A stretch of 64,000 nucleotides of DNA from Clostridia bacterium (GTDB lineage Bacteria > Bacillota > Clostridia > Christensenellales > CAG-138): positions 1 through 64,000 of the forward strand of contig JAFWVQ010000020.1 of assembly GCA_017523925.1 (NCBI GenBank), read 5' to 3'. How positions within the stretch are numbered: the stretch's first letter is position 1; every line of letters starts with the position of its first letter. This document shows, piece by piece, positions 34,295 to 42,979 of this stretch. The position numbers and the translations under genes are program-made. The notes below the pieces were generated by a model. It was given only the letters and a program-made list of their open reading frames with translations, had not been told where the DNA came from and did not search any database.

Positions 34295-35422
34295 TCATCC
34301 TCGGGCTTCATCCCCGGGGTTCTTTTTTTCTGCGTCCGTTGCCGATAAGATCGCAAGCAGATCCGTCTCATATTTATAATGCTCGATCTTCACGCCGGTA
34401 TAGTAATGCTTGAGTATCGTCTCATAGTCCGCTCCCTCCCCGGCCATTGCGTTTGCACCGACCTGGCTCATACCAACGCCATGCCCGAAGCCGAGGCAGG
34501 ATATGCGCACCTCGCCATCTTCAAATTCAAACTCAACATTCGTGCTTTTCAGCTCCAGCGCATTTCGAAGCTGCTGCCCGCTCACGACCGTTCCGCCGAG
34601 GCGGATCAGCGCTATGCGGCCGCTGTCGGTGCGCTGCCACACCTCCACATCCTTTGCCGGCTCCACCATCATCGCGTCCGGAAAAGCGGTGTTTATCTTC
34701 TCTGCAAACTCTTTATTTGAGAGGCAGACCGTTGTTTGAAACTCCGGCGAAGCCTCCTCTCCGCCGCTTTCAACCGAAACGAGGTAGGGAAGCGCCACAG
34801 CGAACACCGCCTCACAATTTTCAGTTTTTCCGCCAGAGGAAGAATGATAAAGCGCGGTCACAAGCTCGCCTTCGCTCGTCAACACAAGCCCCGAAGTGCC
34901 GTCCACCGCCTCGCATATTTTATTATACTTTTCCATGAATCCCTCGCCCCAATTCTTCTTCATTCGCTCAATGCTTATGTACGCCTGGCAGCATCTGTGA
35001 TCCGTGCAAACGGTGTGCCCGCTTTTGCATTTCAGCTCACCTGTCATATGCTTGAGCGTGAAGGTCCGCGCGGCGACCGCCTGCGCCTTCAGCGCCTCGA
35101 TGCCGTATCCAGCCGGCATTTCGGCAGCGGTGACGCCGATCAGATAATCCCTCAGCGTCATCTTCATCAGCTCCTCTCCGCCGAAAACGCCTATATGCAC
35201 TCTGCCATCGCTATTGTCTGGGTTTGATCCTTTATCCTGCACATGCCCGGCAACTCCGATTAGATCGAGCCCCTTGGTGATATTCGGCGTAAGGTCGAGC
35301 GAATATGCGTCCTGGACCGCCCGCGAGTTCGTTCCCTTCGGCAAAAAGCACGAAGCAGCCGCGGCCAGCAGCACGGCAAATGCAAGGATCCTTATTGTAA
35401 TTTGTGATGACGATCTTTTCAT
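34295..35422 (-). CDS. spoIID: Stage II sporulation protein D (SpoIID)-like
   Basis: 375 residues with an N-terminal membrane helix and the SpoIID catalytic domain: EMPAGYGIEALKAQAVAAR, TYHSSSGGKTE-type ALYHSSSGGKTE, and LGFGHGVGMSQVGANAMA. SpoIID is a lytic transglycosylase needed for engulfment in endospore formers. It supports descent from a spore-forming lineage, though the gene also persists in non-sporulating relatives. ATG 35422 is preferred over TTG at 35428. It diverges from the NfeD gene. Confidence 0.92.
   Translation of the reverse strand: MKRSSSQITIRILAFAVLLAAAASCFLPKGTNSRAVQDAYSLDLTPNITKGLDLIGVAGHVQDKGSNPDNSDGRVHIGVFGGEELMKMTLRDYLIGVTAAEMPAGYGIEALKAQAVAARTFTLKHMTGELKCKSGHTVCTDHRCCQAYISIERMKKNWGEGFMEKYNKICEAVDGTSGLVLTSEGELVTALYHSSSGGKTENCEAVFAVALPYLVSVESGGEEASPEFQTTVCLSNKEFAEKINTAFPDAMMVEPAKDVEVWQRTDSGRIALIRLGGTVVSGQQLRNALELKSTNVEFEFEDGEVRISCLGFGHGVGMSQVGANAMAGEGADYETILKHYYTGVKIEHYKYETDLLAILSATDAEKKNPGDEARG
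34299..34329 (+). terminator. Terminator of the glutaminase-PhzF operon
   Basis: CCTCGGG (34299-34305) pairs with 34313-34319, one G-U pair, followed by TTCTTTTTTT. It overlaps the 3' end of the convergent spoIID gene. Confidence 0.65.
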
Positions 35423-35479
35423 GCTCAACCCTATGTCAACTTTGTCATAATTATGCCATTATCCGTACCGAAAAATCCA

Positions 35480-35508
35480 TTGAATAAGTATGCGGCACAA
35501 TGTATAAT
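35480..35508 (+). promoter_or_regulatory. Promoter of the NfeD/FloA operon
   Basis: TTGAAT (35480-35485), 17-bp spacer, TATAAT (35503-35508); start codon 43 bp downstream. Confidence 0.7.
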
Positions 35509-35550
35509 ATAACAAAACGGGAGTTATCCCGAATAACAGAGGTGTTAGAA

Positions 35551-36108
35551 ATGCTTTTATTCAATCTTGCTCAGGCAGCCTCCGTCACTAGCGAAGCGAA
35601 CTTCTTCTCCGAATGGGCGCAGGGGCTCAACGTCGGCGGCATTATTCTTCTGCTCGTCGGCATTGCGCTCATAGTCGTTGAAATGGTTATCCCCGGCTTC
35701 GGCATCGCGGGTATATCCGGCGGCGCCGCAGTAGTTGCGGGTCTGATCGTAAGCTCCAGGAGCTTCGGAGCGGCAATGTTCTCGCTTGCGATCGTTGTGC
35801 TGATCCTGTGCTTGGCCGCGCTGATCGTGTTTAAGGTCGTTTTCGGAAAGGGACGGCGAAATTCAAAGCTCGTTTTAAACGACAGCATCACGAGCGGTTC
35901 GACCGACATCTCCACCCTCGATCCCGCCGAGGTTATCGGCAAGGAGGGTGTAACTCTGACCGCTCTTCGCCCCTCCGGTATCGCCATGATCGATGGCAAG
36001 AGGCTCGACGTGCTTGCCGAGGGCGAGTTTATCGAGAAGGGTGAGACCGTCAAGGTATCCGCTGTTCAGGGTATCCGTATCAGCGTCATCAAAAAATCAA
36101 AGTCATGA
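35551..36108 (+). CDS. NfeD-family membrane protein
   Basis: 185 residues, a short NfeD: an N-terminal hydrophobic helix, three more membrane segments with GGIILLLVGIALIVVEMVIPG, then an OB-fold (about 125-185) with GKEGVTLTALRPSG and EGEFIEKGETVKV. It partners the flotillin-like protein in membrane microdomains. ATG 35551 is preceded by AGAGGTG. Translationally coupled to the next gene by a 4-bp overlap. Confidence 0.9.
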   Translation: MLLFNLAQAASVTSEANFFSEWAQGLNVGGIILLLVGIALIVVEMVIPGFGIAGISGGAAVVAGLIVSSRSFGAAMFSLAIVVLILCLAALIVFKVVFGKGRRNSKLVLNDSITSGSTDISTLDPAEVIGKEGVTLTALRPSGIAMIDGKRLDVLAEGEFIEKGETVKVSAVQGIRISVIKKSKS

Positions 36109-36392
36109 CAAAAAAGCCGATCCACAAGCCTGTTCGCGGTCAAATCAAAACCGATGCGCCCGATGAAGCAAAAGGCGCGGAATCCGCTCCGAAGCGGGAA
36201 GGCTTGTTTAAAAGCAGCTTCTACAACAGATGCGATATCGACGCGGCTGCCGAGAATGCGTATAACAGCGATATCGACGAAGCCGAGCTCAAGAAGCAGC
36301 GCAGGCGGGATTGGATCTTCATTCTGATCGGCGTTCCCGCCTTCATCGCCTTCATGTACCTATTGGTTATGATCTTCCGAGGGGCGCATTGA
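36105..36392 (+). CDS. Small membrane protein in NfeD/FloA operon, unknown
   Basis: 95 residues: a basic, hydrophilic N-terminal region (about 1-70) and one C-terminal membrane helix (WIFILIGVPAFIAFMYLLVM). I do not recognise its family. It overlaps nfeD by 4 bp, so it is expressed with it. The topology puts the charged domain in the cytoplasm. A link to NfeD or FloA in the membrane is inferred from position only. Confidence 0.7.
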   Translation: MTKKPIHKPVRGQIKTDAPDEAKGAESAPKREGLFKSSFYNRCDIDAAAENAYNSDIDEAELKKQRRRDWIFILIGVPAFIAFMYLLVMIFRGAH

Positions 36393-36482
36393 ACGCCGCA
36401 TACTCATGCGTCCATGCCCTCTTTGGAGGTTCAGAATAAAAACTCAATTAAAACAAAGAACATTTTTCGGAAAGGAAAAACC

Positions 36483-37466
36483 ATGCCAGAACCAGTCGTA
36501 ATCATCGGAATCATCATTGCAGCGATCATCTTCCTGATCTTTTTCTTCACCTTCGTCCCCGTTGGACTTGCCATCAAGGCCAAGGCCTCCGGCGTAAAGG
36601 TAGGTCTTTTCCAGCTTATAGGTATGCGTATCCGCAAGGTCAACCCGCATAAGATCCTCGAGCCCCTCATCAAGGCTACCAAGGCGGGTCTCGACCTCAA
36701 CGTAAACAAGATGGAAGCGCACTACATGGCGGGCGGTAATCTCGACCGCGTTGTAAACGCTCTCATCGCCGCTCAGCGCGCGGGGATCCCGCTCGATTTC
36801 GAAAGCTCCAGCGCCATCGATCTTGCGGGCCGCGACGTTCTGACCGCAGTTCAGATGAGCGTCAGCCCCAAAGTAATCGAAACTCCTATCATTGCCGCTA
36901 TCGCTAAGGACGGTATCGAGCTTCGCGCCAAGGCGAAGGTCACCGTTCGCGTGAATGTTGATCGTCTCGTCGGCGGTGCAGGCGAGGAGACCATCATCGC
37001 CCGTGTCGGCGAAGGTATCGTTACCACCATCGGTTCCTCTCAGAGCCACAAGGACGTGCTCGAGAACCCCGATTCCATCTCCCAGACCGTTCTCGGCAAG
37101 GGCCTTGACAGTGGCACCGCGTTTGAAATCCTCTCCATCGATATTGCGGACGTCGACGTCGGCGTGAACGTTGGCGCTAAGCTGCAGATCGACCAGGCCG
37201 AGGCCGATAAGCGCATCGCACAGGCGAAGGCCGAGGAGCGCCGTGCAATGGCAGTTGCTCAGGAGCAGGAAAACAAGGCCGAGGTCCAGGGCATGCGCGC
37301 CCGCGTTATCGAAGCCGAGGCTCAGGTTCCTCTTGCAATGGCGGAGGCCTTCAGAAACGGCAATCTCGGCATCATGGACTATTATCGCATGAAGAATATG
37401 ATGGCCGACACCGAGATGCGCGAGTCCATCGGCAAGACCACCGGCGCAGACCCTGACAACAAGTAA
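36483..37466 (+). CDS. floA: Flotillin-like protein FloA
   Basis: 327 residues, typical for FloA. An N-terminal membrane-inserted hairpin ([22 protein letters not shown]) leads into the PHB/SPFH domain with [16 protein letters not shown] and [16 protein letters not shown], then an Ala/Glu/Gln-rich coiled-coil from [15 protein letters not shown] to [13 protein letters not shown]. It scaffolds membrane microdomains. ATG 36483 follows AAAGGAAA. It lies two genes after NfeD, as in Bacillus yqeZ-floA-yqfB. Confidence 0.94.
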   Translation: MPEPVVIIGIIIAAIIFLIFFFTFVPVGLAIKAKASGVKVGLFQLIGMRIRKVNPHKILEPLIKATKAGLDLNVNKMEAHYMAGGNLDRVVNALIAAQRAGIPLDFESSSAIDLAGRDVLTAVQMSVSPKVIETPIIAAIAKDGIELRAKAKVTVRVNVDRLVGGAGEETIIARVGEGIVTTIGSSQSHKDVLENPDSISQTVLGKGLDSGTAFEILSIDIADVDVGVNVGAKLQIDQAEADKRIAQAKAEERRAMAVAQEQENKAEVQGMRARVIEAEAQVPLAMAEAFRNGNLGIMDYYRMKNMMADTEMRESIGKTTGADPDNK

Positions 37467-37509
37467 TGCCATCTGCATCACAGTATTTGTTTGAAAGGGG
37501 GTGCCGCCT

Positions 37510-38163
37510 TTGGGAGGTTTTGAAGGCATTATCGTATTGTTCGTGATCGTTTCCGTCGTTTCCTCTATCATCAGAGCGGCGAAGAACTCTCAGCAAAGCG
37601 GCGGTTCGTCCGGCGCGAATGATCCTTCCGGAACGATCAGGCCCATGCAGCGCTCTGCTCCTTCGCAGAGGCCTGCCGCTGCCGGCTCGTACACAGGTTC
37701 TATTACGAGCGCTCAACGCGAACGGCTCGAGCAGCTTCGCAGGCTTCAGCAGGAGCGCAGCGATCGCATGCCCTCAGCGAATCCTTCGGGAACAAGCGCC
37801 GCCAAACCGGCCGACAGACCCGTGTATCCGCATTCCGGCGAGGACTGCACCGGCGGCAGCCTTCATGACGGCTATCATGAAGGCACCATCCGTCCGCCGG
37901 CAAGACCCGCGAACATCGAAGGCTCAACGGGCAAGCAGGGCGTATCGGCAACGGAGGAAAGCAGGTTGGATCGACCGTTGGCCGCTGCAAGCGCAGCTGC
38001 AGCCGCCTCAAGAACTGCGGATGCCGCATACGATTCTTCTTCTTCACAAGCAAAGCAGTCGACCGGCGCTGATAAGCTTGCAAAAGCTATTGCAGCAAAG
38101 CCTGCGATCGTTCAGGGCATGATTTGGTCCGAGGTGCTCGGCAAACCGCTTTCCGACGGCTGA
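37510..38163 (+). CDS. Membrane protein with low-complexity tail, unknown
   Basis: 217 residues: one N-terminal membrane helix (GIIVLFVIVSVVSSIIRA), a Ser/Ala/Pro/Gly-rich disordered region with a basic coiled stretch (QRERLEQLRRLQQERSDR), and a conserved-looking C-terminal peptide IVQGMIWSEVLGKPLS that resembles the SEILGxP end found on some Firmicutes membrane proteins. A TTG at 37510 fits the GAAAGGGG site (9-base gap) better than GTG at 37501. It follows floA and may be a partner; function unknown. Confidence 0.6.
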   Translation: MGGFEGIIVLFVIVSVVSSIIRAAKNSQQSGGSSGANDPSGTIRPMQRSAPSQRPAAAGSYTGSITSAQRERLEQLRRLQQERSDRMPSANPSGTSAAKPADRPVYPHSGEDCTGGSLHDGYHEGTIRPPARPANIEGSTGKQGVSATEESRLDRPLAAASAAAAASRTADAAYDSSSSQAKQSTGADKLAKAIAAKPAIVQGMIWSEVLGKPLSDG

Positions 38164-38226
38164 GCTTCACGGATTCAACAACGTACAGCTTACATTCGAT
38201 AAGTCGAATAAGTCTAATGAGTCGAA

Positions 38227-38265
38227 AGAGTCGGCCTGTGCAGTGCGCACGAGCCGGCTCTTTTG
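38227..38265 (+). terminator. Terminator of the NfeD/FloA operon
   Basis: AGAGTCGGC (38227-38235) pairs with GCCGGCTCT (38253-38261) at 8 of 9 positions, with GTGC/GCAC inside and a run of T after. A run of AGTC/GAAT near-repeats (about 38198-38232) precedes it. Confidence 0.75.
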
Positions 38266-38577
38266 CTTACAAAATCAATCGAAAGCCTGTATCAACAAGC
38301 CTCTGAACGAACCGCTCTTACGTATCCGAACACATAACTCAACGCATACAAAGCCGCCTGCTGAACTTGCCGGATGATCGTATTCTGCGCTGCTATTGCC
38401 AAGTTGTCGATCTTGGCAGGCACAAGCATTTGCAACCGTGCATTTGACGATTTATCGTTCTATTCTACGTTATCCTATTCTTTGCACTAATGCTCGTTTC
38501 GCCGCACAGCGCTTGAAGCGGAGTTCATTCACTCCGTACAAATATACATAACATCAAGATAAACATCATTGTTATCC
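38266..38577. other. Intergenic stretch between convergent units
   Basis: About 310 bp without a gene or clear signal, between the FloA-operon terminator and the serpin terminator. No repeat stands out. Confidence 0.5.
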
Positions 38578-38610
38578 GCAAAATAAAGGAGCCGTCGCAA
38601 GGACGGCTCC
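38578..38610 (-). terminator. Terminator of the serpin gene
   Basis: GGAGCCGTC (38588-38596) pairs perfectly with GACGGCTCC (38602-38610). On the minus strand it is followed by TTTATTTT. Confidence 0.8.
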
Positions 38611-38648
38611 GCATTGATCTTTGGAATACTGCTTATATGTTTAGCGGC

Positions 38649-40028
38649 TTACTTATATTCGCCTGCGGGGATCTCGTTTACGGTGGAGGCGAAGAGCACT
38701 GCGCCGGTCTCGGCATGGACGATCGCCATTGCGTAGGGGCGGTTGCATACGACCCTGTAAACGGGTTCGGAGGGTGCGCTCTTGCTGCCGGAAGCACCGC
38801 TTGCCGCGCCTGCTTCGGTCCCGCTCTCGGTAACTCTGAGGGTGGCGGCATGCACGAACTGATCGAGCCTGATGCTGCCTTCTTCAACGATTCCGGGGAA
38901 CTGCATGCTGCCGTTTGCGATGTCGCCAAGGCCAAGCCTATCGAGCACGGAGGAGCCGATAGCGTCGAAGCTCGTGCTGAGCTCGATCGCGGGCATCGCC
39001 AGATACGCGGGTGCGCTCACGCACTCGGAGAACCTGCCGATGGTATCCGCGAGCGCCGCACTCGGTGCTTTGCCGTCACGGGGGAGTATCACGGCCATGT
39101 AGTATTCTTCGTCCGCATAGGGAACGAGCACAACCTGGTCGCCGTCAAACTCGCCGCAGAGATAATTTGCGGTCGCGGTAAGCATGCTGATGGGCTGTTC
39201 GCCGTTCACACCGTTGAACATGCTGATCTCGGAACCCCTGGTGTCCGGATCGCCCCTGAAGGTCACAAACGGGGTCTTCCAGGTGCCGTTGAAGTACAGG
39301 GCGTTAAGCAAAACCATCGCGGTATCGGGATAGATCTGATCGAAAAGCTCGGGGATAAGTCCGTTGGTATGCTCGTTCACCCAGCCGTTGATGGTCGCAA
39401 GCGCCTTTTCGGTGTCGTTAAAGTCAATGTTACCGATAGAAGCCTTGAAATGATCCGCAAGCGTCTTTTCAAAGTTTGCGGTGAAGCTGTCGCTGTCGCT
39501 GACGATGATCGCGCTGTTCAGATTGAATTTCGAGGGCGTGCCGGGCTGCTTTGCAGTCGTGTCGGCGGGGGCGGTGAGCACCGAGATGAGTCGGGCGGCG
39601 TTTTCGTTGGTAGCATCAAGACCGAGCTCGCTGAGCATCGCCTTGATGATCGCAACGCTCTGATCGGCGTCCGCACCGTTTGCAAGCATCTCAAGCAGAA
39701 TGCCGAAGGAAACGGGGGAGACCACTCCGGTCCAGTTCTCGCCCATCGCGTTAACGAGCGCAGCGGCAAAGGCGTTGGATGCGTCGATATAGCCCTTCTC
39801 GGGGAGACCTTCCGCATATGCGCCGGTGCCGTTTGCGGGACGGATGCCGGTAAGCCTGATCGTGCTGTTATTCGGCACGGCGGTCGGTTCGGAAGCGGAT
39901 TGAGTCGGGCTTGAGATCGGTTCATGCGTGGGATCGCCCGAGGGCGGGGTATTGACGCAGCCGGAAAGCGCGGCCGCGGATAGGATAAAGGCGAGAATGA
40001 GTGAGATAAGTTTGGTGGACTTTTTCAT
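38649..40028 (-). CDS. Serpin-family lipoprotein
   Basis: 459 residues. A lipoprotein signal (ILSAAALSGC) and a short Pro/Ser/Thr linker precede a complete serpin fold: NALYFNGTWKTPF, the hinge ESGTEAGAAS typical of inhibitory serpins, then a reactive loop SGSKSAPSEPVYRVV and the C-terminal CNRPYAMAIVHAETGAVLF. Inhibitory serpins trap serine or cysteine proteases once. Displayed on the cell surface, it may blunt host or neighbour proteases; gut serpins of this kind (siropins) act on human elastase-type enzymes. AAAGGAG precedes ATG 40028. Confidence 0.92.
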   Translation of the reverse strand: MKKSTKLISLILAFILSAAALSGCVNTPPSGDPTHEPISSPTQSASEPTAVPNNSTIRLTGIRPANGTGAYAEGLPEKGYIDASNAFAAALVNAMGENWTGVVSPVSFGILLEMLANGADADQSVAIIKAMLSELGLDATNENAARLISVLTAPADTTAKQPGTPSKFNLNSAIIVSDSDSFTANFEKTLADHFKASIGNIDFNDTEKALATINGWVNEHTNGLIPELFDQIYPDTAMVLLNALYFNGTWKTPFVTFRGDPDTRGSEISMFNGVNGEQPISMLTATANYLCGEFDGDQVVLVPYADEEYYMAVILPRDGKAPSAALADTIGRFSECVSAPAYLAMPAIELSTSFDAIGSSVLDRLGLGDIANGSMQFPGIVEEGSIRLDQFVHAATLRVTESGTEAGAASGASGSKSAPSEPVYRVVCNRPYAMAIVHAETGAVLFASTVNEIPAGEYK

Positions 40029-40083
40029 AATAAACACTCCTTTTCTGTGGTTATTGCGAGGTTTTATCTTCTCAGAATGGCCG

Positions 40084-40122
40084 GCGAGCGGCTCAGCAGG
40101 CATAGCCGGCTTCGCCGCTCGC
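40084..40122 (-). other. Leader hairpin in the serpin 5' UTR
   Basis: GCGAGCGGC (40084-40092) and GCCGCTCGC (40114-40122) pair perfectly across a 21-base loop, about 60-95 bases before the serpin start. No T run follows, so it is not a plain terminator; it may stabilise or regulate the mRNA. Confidence 0.4.
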
Positions 40123-40165
40123 ACTCCTTTCTTCATTAATTATAACGCATAATCTCGGAAAACGG

Positions 40166-40194
40166 TTCACTTTTCATAAAAAAAATATTATAAT
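40166..40194 (+). promoter_or_regulatory. Promoter of uvrC
   Basis: TTCACT (40166-40171), 17-bp spacer, TATAAT (40189-40194). The uvrC start codon is only 10 bp after the -10 box, so the transcript would be nearly leaderless unless another promoter is used. Confidence 0.5.
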
Positions 40195-40203
40195 AGAGGG
40201 GCG

Positions 40204-42069
40204 ATGAACGATAGGATAGAGGAAAAACTCAAGCTGCTCCCCGACAAACCCGGCGTTTATAAAATGTACGACGCTAAGGGCGAGCTTATCTATGTCGGCA
40301 AGGCGGTGAATCTCAAGAACCGCGTGCGGCAGTATTTCCGTTCGCAAAAAAACCATCCCGAGAAGGTGCGGGCTATGGTTGCGAATATCGCCGATTTCGA
40401 TTTCGTTATCGTTACAAACGAGACCGAGGCGCTGAACCTTGAATGCAACCTTATTAAGCAGAACCGCCCGTACTACAACATACTGCTCAAGGACGATAAG
40501 CATTTTCCCTATATCCGCATCGATCTTCGCCTTGATTTCCCGCGCGTTGAGATAGTGCGCAGATTCAAACGTGACGGCGCAAGGTACTTCGGCCCATATC
40601 TCAGCAGCTACGAGCTGCGGGAGTCTATAACCGCCGTTCGTGAAAACTTTCCCATCCGTCAATGCAAGCACGATATTTCAAGGATGATCGCTCGCGGTGA
40701 GCGGCCGTGCCTGATGCATCATATCGGCAAATGCTGCGCGCCCTGCTCCGGCAAGGTGACGCGCGAAGAATACCACGAGCTTATCGCCGAGGTGATCGCG
40801 CTGTTTTCGGGAAACGGCAAGGCATACATAAAAAAGCTTACCGAGCAGATGCTCGAAGCATCCGACAAGCTCGATTTCGAGCGTGCGGCGCAGCTTCGCG
40901 ACAGAATACGGGCTATAAAGGGCATCTCCGAAAAGCAGAGCGCATCGCTTGCAAGCGATTCAAGCTACGACGTGTTCGCGCTTGCGCGTGATGAGCTCGG
41001 CACGCTTGCATACGGCTTGTTTGTCAGAAACGGCAGCGTCGTCAGCGCAGAAGGCTTCAGGATCGAATCCTCGGACGAGCCCTTTTCGGAGGTTATCTCG
41101 CAGTTTCTTCTGCAGTTCTACGTCGATTCCGGCGAATTGCCGCGCGAAATAGTCGTTATGGACGAGCCGGAGGATACTTCCGCAATAGAAGCGCTCCTAT
41201 CCGAGCAGTGCGCCCACAGCGTTCATATCCACGTTCCAAAGCGCGGAGAGAAGCTCAAGCAGGGCGAGCTTGCGAGGCTGAACGCCGCTCAAACGCTTGC
41301 AAGAAGCCGAGAGCTGACCCATCGCGAATGGGAGAGGGGAGTGGGTGCGCTCAACGCGCTGTGCTCCGCGATCGGGCTTGAGGAAGGCGCCCACCGGATG
41401 GAATGCTTCGATAACTCGCATACCCAGGGCCGCGATACGGTGGGCTCGATGGTCGTTTTCATCGACGGTAAAGCGGATAAGAGCCTGTACCGTAGGTTCC
41501 GAACACGAACGGACACCGGCGGCGACGACTATCTTGCCATGCGGGAGCATCTGACGAGGCGGTTTGAGCGAACGCTCGCAGGCGATGAAAAATTCGCCGA
41601 TCTGCCCGATCTTCTGATAGTCGACGGAGGGCGCGGTCAGCTCAACGTTGCGCTCGAGGTGCTCGAAAGCTTCGGCCTCACTCATATTCCCGCCATCGGA
41701 CTTGCAGAGCGAAACGAGGAGATCATCCTTCCCGATAGGGATGAACCGCTCGTTCTTAAAAGGAGCGACCCCGCACTGCAGCTTCTGCAGCGAATACGCG
41801 ACGAGGCGCACCGCTTTGCGATCACGTATCACAGAAGCATCCGCGCCAAGTCTTCGCTCTATTCGCGGCTCGATGAGATCAAGGGCATCGGCGATAAGCG
41901 CAGGCGCGCACTCTATGAGAAATTCCTTACGATCGAGGCGATAAGCGCCGCAAGCGAAGCCGAGCTTCGTTCGGTCCCCGGGATGGACAGCCGCGCCGCA
42001 AGAAGCGTGTACGCCTATTTTCACGATCAGGAAGGCGAAGAAGAAAACGCTTCCGCAAAGAACGAATAG
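40204..42069 (+). CDS. uvrC: Excinuclease ABC subunit C
   Basis: 621 residues, normal length. The GIY-YIG nuclease domain (LPDKPGVYKMYDAKGELIYVGK) cuts 3' of the lesion; a UVR motif near 205-240 (FERAAQLRDRIRAIK) binds UvrB; the RNase H-like 5' nuclease is in MECFDNSHTQGRDTVGSMVVF; two C-terminal helix-hairpin-helix motifs (LDEIKGIGDKRRRAL, LRSVPGMDSRAAR) bind DNA. It works with UvrA and UvrB in nucleotide excision repair. GAGGGG lies just before the ATG. Confidence 0.97.
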   Translation: MNDRIEEKLKLLPDKPGVYKMYDAKGELIYVGKAVNLKNRVRQYFRSQKNHPEKVRAMVANIADFDFVIVTNETEALNLECNLIKQNRPYYNILLKDDKHFPYIRIDLRLDFPRVEIVRRFKRDGARYFGPYLSSYELRESITAVRENFPIRQCKHDISRMIARGERPCLMHHIGKCCAPCSGKVTREEYHELIAEVIALFSGNGKAYIKKLTEQMLEASDKLDFERAAQLRDRIRAIKGISEKQSASLASDSSYDVFALARDELGTLAYGLFVRNGSVVSAEGFRIESSDEPFSEVISQFLLQFYVDSGELPREIVVMDEPEDTSAIEALLSEQCAHSVHIHVPKRGEKLKQGELARLNAAQTLARSRELTHREWERGVGALNALCSAIGLEEGAHRMECFDNSHTQGRDTVGSMVVFIDGKADKSLYRRFRTRTDTGGDDYLAMREHLTRRFERTLAGDEKFADLPDLLIVDGGRGQLNVALEVLESFGLTHIPAIGLAERNEEIILPDRDEPLVLKRSDPALQLLQRIRDEAHRFAITYHRSIRAKSSLYSRLDEIKGIGDKRRRALYEKFLTIEAISAASEAELRSVPGMDSRAARSVYAYFHDQEGEEENASAKNE

Positions 42070-42129
42070 CGGCAGTATGCTGAAAAAATGTATGATTCAT
42101 GCAAAATAACCAATGATAAGAAGGATAAT

Positions 42130-42975
42130 ATGAAAACAGAATTCAAGCTTAAGAACAGTATAAGGCTTCTTGCTCTCGATATTGACGATACGCTCGTGTA
42201 TAAAGCAGGCAAGGTCTCTGAAAGAAACCTTGCCGCGATCGCGGCAGCGCGCAAAGCGGGCGTTTACGTTACGCTCGCCACCGGCCGCGGATTCTTCGGG
42301 TCTTCCCGAGTTGTAAAGCAGCTCAATTTGGATACCCTGGTCGTGAACTACGGCGGAGCGATGATAAACGACGCGAAAACGGGGCTTCCGGTTTTTACGA
42401 CCGAGCTCGATAACGAATACGTTCAAGAGATAATCGCCATGGCCGACAAAATGGGTCTGCATGCGCATCTCTATCAGGGAGACTGCGTTGTTTGTGCAAA
42501 GCCGCATCCATACGTGAATCAATACGTTTCGGTGCTCGATCTGCCGTTTGAACTCGACAGCGAGCTTCCGAATAAGGTGTGGCACAATGTTCCGAAGGTG
42601 CTCATCATCACCGAACCGGAGCGCGTTGACGGTATTCTGCCGATCTTTGAGAGCCATTTTTATGGAAGAGTCTGCGTTTCCGCATCCAGCCCCGGTTTCA
42701 TTGAATTCAACAGGCTTGGAGCAAACAAAGGTACTGCGCTTGCCTGGATCGCTGACAGGCTCGGCATAGATCGAAGCGAGGTCGCCGCCATGGGCGACAA
42801 TACGCTCGACCTTGAGATGATCGAGTATGCCGGCGTCGGAGCGGCCGTTGCGAACGCAAGCGAGATCATAAGGTCCGCCGCTGACTTGATCGTTCCATCC
42901 TGCACCGAGGACGGCGTGGCGTATTTTATAGAAAACTACATCCTTAACGATGCAGGATCGGCTCGGGAGGAATAA
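42130..42975 (+). CDS. HAD-superfamily (Cof-type) phosphatase
   Basis: 281 residues. The catalytic DIDDTL motif begins at D17; ATGRGF is motif II region, NKGTALAWIADRLGI precedes the MGDNTLDLEMIEYAG motif IV. The large C2-type cap between residues 80 and 190 places it in the Cof group, which removes phosphate from sugars or nucleotides with loose specificity. ATG 42130 has AAGGATAAT before it. It lies 60 bp after uvrC, ahead of a ROK kinase, and may share a transcript with both. Confidence 0.9.
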   Translation: MKTEFKLKNSIRLLALDIDDTLVYKAGKVSERNLAAIAAARKAGVYVTLATGRGFFGSSRVVKQLNLDTLVVNYGGAMINDAKTGLPVFTTELDNEYVQEIIAMADKMGLHAHLYQGDCVVCAKPHPYVNQYVSVLDLPFELDSELPNKVWHNVPKVLIITEPERVDGILPIFESHFYGRVCVSASSPGFIEFNRLGANKGTALAWIADRLGIDRSEVAAMGDNTLDLEMIEYAGVGAAVANASEIIRSAADLIVPSCTEDGVAYFIENYILNDAGSAREE

Positions 42976-42979
42976 GCTG

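Noticed and set aside
36444..37571. A 375-residue minus-strand frame opposite floA
   Set aside because: Antisense shadow of a clear flotillin gene, with repetitive motif-free translation.
38637..39914. A 425-residue + strand frame opposite the serpin gene
   Set aside because: Antisense shadow; no RBS, and the serpin motifs are on the minus strand.
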